A stretch of 27,313 bases of DNA from an uncultured Pseudoflavonifractor sp. GTDB lineage: Bacteria; Bacillota; Clostridia; Oscillospirales; Oscillospiraceae. Of this stretch, positions 23,163 to 27,313 are shown piece by piece; the stretch's first letter is position 1; each line of letters opens with the position of its first letter. Under the pieces are notes generated by a model. That model did no database searches. It was not told the DNA's origin and was given only the letters and a program-made list of their open reading frames with translations. The DNA lies in assembly GCA_904419835.1 (NCBI GenBank), contig CAJFTA010000029.1, positions 1-27,313 on the forward strand, given 5' to 3'. A program made the position numbers and the translations under genes.

Positions 23163-24674
23163 ATGAAGCTGTTCGGACCCCAGACAGACGGAATCCCGCC
23201 CCACCCCAGACAGGAGCCCAGGGTGGACGGCCCCCTGACCGTGGACACCCTGCGGAGGGTGTTTGCCGACTGCGTGGACTTTGCCGTCCGGGAGGCCGAC
23301 CTGGCCGGGGACCCGGAAAAGCACGTGACCATGTGCTACATCGGGGGTATGGTGAAGCTGGAGCGGGCCAGCGAGTACATTCTCCGCCCTCTGGCCCAGG
23401 ACAGCACCCTGCGGGACGCCCCGCCGGAGGAGGCCTGGCGGAAGATGGCCGGCGGCGCCCTCTACAATTTAATGGTGGAGCAGCGCACCACCGCCGACCA
23501 GGCCGCCATGGACATCATCAACGGCAACCTCATCCTCTTTTTCCCCGGCGCCCCCGCCGTCCTCTCCTTCTATATGGCCACCGAGGACAAGCGGGGCGTC
23601 AGCGCCCCGGACAACGAGCCCTCCATCAAGGGTGCCCGGGACTCCTTTGTGGAGAACCTGCGCAGCAACACCAGCCTGGTGCGCCGCCACCTCCGGGCCC
23701 CGGAGCTAAAAATCAGGGAGAAAATCGTGGGGCGGCAGTCCCTCACCCCGGTGGACATCCTGTGGCTGGACAATATCGCCGACCCGGACCTGGTGCGGCG
23801 GGTGGAGGAGCGGGTGGCCGCCATCGACATCGACGCCCTGCTCTCCACCGGCAATCTGGAGGAGTATATCGTGGACGAGACCTCCACCGCCTTTCCCCTG
23901 GTGCTCTACACCGAGCGGCCCGACCGATTCTGTGCCGGTCTGGCCCAGGGGCGGGTGGGTATCCTGGTGGAGGGGCTGCCGTTGGGCTACCTCTGTCCCG
24001 GTACGGCGGGGGAGTTCCTCCGGGCCCCACAGGACAAGTCCAACAACTGGATGACCGCCAGCGTCCTCACCCTGCTGCGGTGTCTGTGTATCTTCGGCAC
24101 GTTGCTGCTGCCCGCCGTGTATATCGCCATGGTCAACTTCCACCAGGAGATGATTCCCACCCGCCTGGCTCTGTCCATCATCGCCGCCAAGCGGGATGTG
24201 CCCTTTACCACCGTGTTTGAGGTGCTCCTCATGCTGGTGGCCTTTGAGATTCTCCAGGAGGCCGGACTGAGGCTGCCGCCCTCCATCGGCCAGACCGTGT
24301 CCATCATCGGCGGCCTGGTGGTGGGCACCGCCGCCGTGGAGGCCAAAATCGTCTCTCCGGCGGTGCTCATCGTGGTGGCCGCCGCCGGTATCGCCGGGTA
24401 CACCATGCCCAGCCAGGAGTTTGCCGCTGCCCTGCGGCTGTGGCGCTTCCTGCTGGCGGTGCTGGCGGGCTGGGCGGGACTGTTCGGTGTGGTGGTGGGC
24501 GCGGCGGTGCTCATTCTGCGCCTTGCCCGGCTGGAGAGCTTCGGCGTGGCCTACCTGACCCCCTTTTCCGCCGGAGGTCAGTCCGGGCTGGACGGTGTGT
24601 TCCGTCTGCCCCTGCCCTGGGTCAAGCTGCGGCAGGAGGGGCTCCACACCAAAAACAGGAGGAATCAGGCGTGA
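23163..24674 (+). CDS. Spore germination receptor subunit A (GerA family)
   Basis: A 503-residue GerA-family protein. The N-terminal cytoplasmic part (about 1-290) contains the family segment RDSFVENLRSNTSLVRRHL. Four to five hydrophobic segments lie between about 295 and 470, with the conserved PPSIGQTVSIIGGLVVGTA and the nearby SPAVLIVVA. GerA proteins assemble as ring-shaped channels in the spore inner membrane that release cations on germinant binding. The ATG at 23163 has GGAGG about 10 nt upstream; the frame is open upstream but without family similarity. It overlaps the gerC-type gene by 4 nt (GTGA). The promoter is shared with the divergent ligase-family gene; a forespore sigma-G promoter could not be identified with confidence. 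Confidence 0.95.
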   Translation: MKLFGPQTDGIPPHPRQEPRVDGPLTVDTLRRVFADCVDFAVREADLAGDPEKHVTMCYIGGMVKLERASEYILRPLAQDSTLRDAPPEEAWRKMAGGALYNLMVEQRTTADQAAMDIINGNLILFFPGAPAVLSFYMATEDKRGVSAPDNEPSIKGARDSFVENLRSNTSLVRRHLRAPELKIREKIVGRQSLTPVDILWLDNIADPDLVRRVEERVAAIDIDALLSTGNLEEYIVDETSTAFPLVLYTERPDRFCAGLAQGRVGILVEGLPLGYLCPGTAGEFLRAPQDKSNNWMTASVLTLLRCLCIFGTLLLPAVYIAMVNFHQEMIPTRLALSIIAAKRDVPFTTVFEVLLMLVAFEILQEAGLRLPPSIGQTVSIIGGLVVGTAAVEAKIVSPAVLIVVAAAGIAGYTMPSQEFAAALRLWRFLLAVLAGWAGLFGVVVGAAVLILRLARLESFGVAYLTPFSAGGQSGLDGVFRLPLPWVKLRQEGLHTKNRRNQA

Positions 24675-25789
24675 GACGGGCTTTTGCAGTAATGACCCTG
24701 GCCGCACTGTGCCTCTCCCTCACCGGCTACGGCGGCCAGAGCTGGCTGCCCGAGGGGCGGGAGCTGGAGAACATGGTGCTCATGCGCACCCTGGGGGTGG
24801 ACAGGGCGGAGGAGGGGGTCATGGTCACCGCCGCCTCCGCCGAGCAGAGCGGCGGGGAACAGCCTGCCGTGGTCTACTCCCACAGCGCGGGCACCGTCAG
24901 CGCCGCCTGTCTGGCCATGCAGTCCCGGGGCAGCGCCTATATCTTCTACGGCCACGTGGGGCAGCTGCTGGCCGGGGAGGAGCTGGCCGCCGCCGGACTG
25001 GAGGAGGCCCTGGGCTACGTGGAGCGGGACATTGAGATGCGGCTGGACACCGAGTTCTATGTGGTGCGGGGTGGGAACGCCTCAGACGCCATCACCGCGC
25101 TGTCGAAGTCGGGCACCTCGGCCTCTGAGCGGCTGGAGTCCATGGCGGAGGACGCCGGGCTGATGGCCGCCTCCATGCCCCGCACGGTGCGGGAGCTGCT
25201 CTCCGACACGGCCCGGTGCGGGGCCACCTTTGCCCCCGCTCTCACCCTGACGGGAAAGGAGGGGGACTACGACCTGGCCGCCGACGGCTACGCCCTGCTG
25301 AAGGACAGCACCCTCATCGGCTTTGCGGATGGGGACGCGGCTCTGGGTATTAATCTGCTGCTGGGCCGGGTGGAGGCGGATGTGGTGGAGTGCCCCACGA
25401 AGGAGGGCACGGCGGCCCTGCGGGTGGTGGGCGCGGAGACCAAAATCAGCCCGAACTTTGAGAAGGGCGCCCTTACCGGGCTGACGGTGGAATGCGCTGT
25501 GGACGCCAACGTGGCACAGGGGCCAAAAAATATGGATCTGGAACACAGCACAGAGGAACAGCGCGCCCTGGAGGCGGCTCTGGCCGGGATCGAGCGGGAT
25601 CGAATTGCGGCCGCCCTCACTCTGCTCCAGACCTTGAACGCCGACTGCCTGGACCTGTGCCGAAAGGCGGGCATGTCCGCCCCCTGGCGTTGGGCCGCCC
25701 TCCAGGAGCAGTGGGGGGAGGCCTTTTCCGACCTGCCCATCCGGGTGGAGGTCACCGCCGGCATCCGGCGGGGCTATGATGTCAAATGA
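24671..25789 (+). CDS. Spore germination receptor subunit C (Ger(x)C family), lipobox Cys replaced
   Basis: A 372-residue Ger(x)C-type protein. A hydrophobic N-terminal signal (about 4-19) is followed by the characteristic GRELENMVLMRTLGVD segment, and the length is normal. GerC proteins are normally lipoproteins; here the expected LTGC reads LTGY, with Tyr20 encoded by TAC at 24728-24730, one base from TGC. Cys14 is not in a valid lipobox. The subunit is therefore probably not lipidated, although it may remain membrane-attached through the signal. The start is GTG 24671, sharing GTGA with the gerA-type stop, with AGGAGG 8 nt upstream. An ATG at 24692 would destroy most of the signal. The gerB-type gene follows after 11 nt. 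Confidence 0.88.
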   Translation: MRRAFAVMTLAALCLSLTGYGGQSWLPEGRELENMVLMRTLGVDRAEEGVMVTAASAEQSGGEQPAVVYSHSAGTVSAACLAMQSRGSAYIFYGHVGQLLAGEELAAAGLEEALGYVERDIEMRLDTEFYVVRGGNASDAITALSKSGTSASERLESMAEDAGLMAASMPRTVRELLSDTARCGATFAPALTLTGKEGDYDLAADGYALLKDSTLIGFADGDAALGINLLLGRVEADVVECPTKEGTAALRVVGAETKISPNFEKGALTGLTVECAVDANVAQGPKNMDLEHSTEEQRALEAALAGIERDRIAAALTLLQTLNADCLDLCRKAGMSAPWRWAALQEQWGEAFSDLPIRVEVTAGIRRGYDVK

Positions 25790-25800
25790 GGTGAAACACA

Positions 25801-26889
25801 TTGTCTGAGACGCCCATCACCATGCGCCAGCTGCTCTCGGTTATCTTTGCCGCGCTGCTGTCCCCGGCCATCCGGGTGCTGCCCGGCAGTACCGCCCAGA
25901 CGGCGGGAGAGGCCGGGTGGCTTGCGCCCCTGTTGGCTCTGCCCGCAGTCATGACCCTGTGCTGGGTGCTGTTCAAGCTGCTCTCCCATCTGCCCTCAGG
26001 CGCCGGCCTGGCCCAAGCCTGCTCTCTGGTGCTGGGGAAAGTCGGGGGGAAGATTGCTCTGGCCCTTTGCCTGCTGTGGGGGCTGCTCCAGCTCAGCGTC
26101 ACCGTGCGCATGTGCGGCCAGCGGTTTCTCATCACCGGCTACCGAAACCGGCCGGTTCTCTTTTATATTATTGTGCTGCTGGCAGTGGCCCTCTGGATGG
26201 CCAGAGGCAAGCTGGCCGCCTTTGCCCGGGCAGGGGAGATCTTTCACGCCATTCTGGCCGTCACCCTGGGCGCTGTACTGCTGCTGGCCACCTTCCGCAT
26301 GGAGCCGGAAAACCTGTTTCCCATATGGATAGAGGACCTGCCTGCCGCAGGCGCCGCCGCAGTGCCTGTGCTGTCCCTGCTGGGGTATGCCGTCCCGGGG
26401 GCGTTCCTGGCCGGGCGCCTGAAACGGCAGGACAAGGACCGCTCCAGAGCCTTCCGGTGGACCGTGTGGCTGTGCCTGCTGCTGTCCGCCCTGCTGCTGG
26501 TGACCATGGGCTGCCTGGGCCCCGACCTCATCTCCCGGGTGGAGCAGCCCTTTTTTGTCATGGTAAAGGGAGTTGGGGTGCAGGGGGCGTTCCAGCGGGT
26601 GGAGTCCGTGGTTATGGCCCTGTGGGTTCTCTCCGACCTGATACTTATCGGTATGCTGGTGCTCTCCGCCTGTACCGTGTCCAGGGCCCTCTTTGGACTG
26701 AAGCAGGCCCAGTCTGCCGCCCTGCCTGTGGCTGCGGTGGCCCTGGCGGGCAGTGTATTCCTCTTTCAGGACGCCTTTGCCGTGGAGCGCTTTGCCGACG
26801 GGATTCTCACCGCCGGTAATCTGGCGTTTGGATTTGGGTTCCCGCTTCTTCTCCTGGTGGTTGGTAAAATACGGGGAAAGAGCGTGTAA
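25801..26889 (+). CDS. Spore germination receptor subunit B (GerB family permease)
   Basis: A 362-residue integral membrane protein of the spore permease (GerAB, APC superfamily) family, with about ten hydrophobic segments. The N-terminal ITMRQLLSVIF and the first-helix SPAIRVLPG correspond to the family pattern for the germinant-binding fold. GerB subunits bind the nutrient germinant and signal to GerA. The chosen start is TTG 25801 with GAGGTG 7 nt upstream; the first ATG (25822) has no RBS. Operon order is A-C-B, unlike the A-B-C of Bacillus gerA. No clear terminator follows; only short hairpins without a U-tract are seen at 26905-26935. Confidence 0.92.
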   Translation: MSETPITMRQLLSVIFAALLSPAIRVLPGSTAQTAGEAGWLAPLLALPAVMTLCWVLFKLLSHLPSGAGLAQACSLVLGKVGGKIALALCLLWGLLQLSVTVRMCGQRFLITGYRNRPVLFYIIVLLAVALWMARGKLAAFARAGEIFHAILAVTLGAVLLLATFRMEPENLFPIWIEDLPAAGAAAVPVLSLLGYAVPGAFLAGRLKRQDKDRSRAFRWTVWLCLLLSALLLVTMGCLGPDLISRVEQPFFVMVKGVGVQGAFQRVESVVMALWVLSDLILIGMLVLSACTVSRALFGLKQAQSAALPVAAVALAGSVFLFQDAFAVERFADGILTAGNLAFGFGFPLLLLVVGKIRGKSV

Positions 26890-26987
26890 AAAGCACCTAG
26901 ATATAGTGTGCGAACACTTGCCCAGTGGGCAGATATTGTTGGAAAGGAGAAAGCTGAAAAAAGTGAAAAGAAAAAGCGGAAAAACTG

Positions 26988-27016
26988 TTGACAAGCCGGG
27001 TTTTATCTGGTATATT
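26988..27016 (+). promoter_or_regulatory. Tandem promoter P1 (probable rRNA operon head)
   Basis: Consensus TTGACA (26988-26993) and TATATT (27011-27016) are separated by 17 nt. The 40 nt before it are dominated by A-tracts, as in an UP element. The 100 nt between the gerB-type stop and P1 hold no gene. Confidence 0.75.
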
Positions 27017-27108
27017 ATCTAAGCGCTCGCGGGGAACACCCCTTGAAGAGGCCAAAAGTTTTCTTGAAATCAGCCTGACGGCTCGAAAAAAGAAAACAAA
27101 AAAGCCTC

Positions 27109-27137
27109 TTGACAAAACGAGCTCGACATGATATCAT
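27109..27137 (+). promoter_or_regulatory. Tandem promoter P2 (probable rRNA operon head)
   Basis: Consensus TTGACA (27109-27114) and TATCAT (27132-27137) are separated by 17 nt, again preceded by A-tracts (27086-27103). It lies 121 bp after P1. Confidence 0.75.
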
Positions 27138-27234
27138 ATAAAAGTTCGCTGCGAGAGCGGCGGGCGGCTGGATGAGAGTTCTGGAATTGGACTTTGGGAG
27201 CCGAAAAGCTTCGAAAAAAGTTTGAAAAAAGTAC

Positions 27235-27263
27235 TTGACAGCAACAAAAAGATATGATATACT
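27235..27263 (+). promoter_or_regulatory. Tandem promoter P3 (probable rRNA operon head)
   Basis: Consensus TTGACA (27235-27240) and TATACT (27258-27263) are separated by 17 nt and preceded by A-tracts (27214-27230). It lies 126 bp after P2. Transcription would start near 27270. Confidence 0.8.
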
Positions 27264-27313
27264 AAACAAGTTCCTGCCGCTGAGGCGGGGCGTGCACCTT
27301 GTAAATTAAACAA
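27264..27313 (+). other. Probable rRNA operon leader (start only)
   Basis: After P3 the sequence carries a CCGC-TGAG-GCGG hairpin and then CACCTTGTAAATTAAACAA at the window end. That resembles the ACCTTGAAAA(C/T)T-type leader and spacer sequence common in Firmicutes rRNA operons. The window stops before any 16S sequence, so this is inferred from promoters and leader only. Confidence 0.5.

Overview
The window is about 65% GC with strongly GC-ending codons. Gene content and order point to a Gram-positive, endospore-forming, anaerobic gut-type Clostridia, most likely Oscillospiraceae (Flavonifractor / Lawsonibacter / Intestinimonas-like). The supports are the glmU-prs-pth-mfd order shared with Bacillus and Clostridia, a gerA-type germinant receptor operon, a Spo0A-like response regulator, lipoproteins with FMN_bind domains, and AGGAGG ribosome binding sites. 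The genus is inferred from these features only.

Layout. (1) 1-4460: a flavin electron-transfer locus. A small FMN-binding lipoprotein (minus) is divergent from a LysR regulator, which is followed by a large lipoprotein with two FMN_bind domains and an FAD-binding reductase domain. (2) 4477-7860: a minus-strand YtrA-type GntR / ABC ATPase / ABC permease operon with overlapping genes and a clear operator dyad. (3) 7923-8510: a small HD-domain protein. (4) 8511-9870: an AT-rich island holding an Mrr-type restriction endonuclease gene and a 48-bp perfect palindrome. (5) 9941-17957: housekeeping genes: a degenerate glmU, prs, pth, mfd and a parvulin-type foldase lipoprotein. (6) 18020-19220: an XRE repressor with its operator, and a Spo0A-like response regulator. 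(7) 19601-22234: a type IIA Ca2+-type P-ATPase. (8) 22281-22982: a minus-strand F420 gamma-glutamyl ligase-family protein. (9) 23163-26889: a gerA-gerC-gerB germinant receptor operon, divergent from the ligase gene across an interleaved symmetric promoter. (10) 26988-27313: three tandem consensus promoters that look like the head of an rRNA operon, whose genes lie beyond the window.

A dispersed repeat of about 220 bp occurs three times (window start, 4281-4460, 19249-19469). It has imperfect terminal inverted repeats and several strong hairpins, and each visible end abuts a terminator-like hairpin. In the complete copy the two ends are bordered by 25-bp direct repeats differing at one base. 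This is the best candidate here for an undescribed element.

Other points worth a second look: GlmU has lost the nucleotidyltransferase signature and carries Arg where the acetyltransferase catalytic His is expected; GerC has Tyr in place of the lipobox Cys; and the Spo0A-like regulator has an altered DNA-recognition helix. No CRISPR array, complete transposon, tRNA or rRNA gene is visible.
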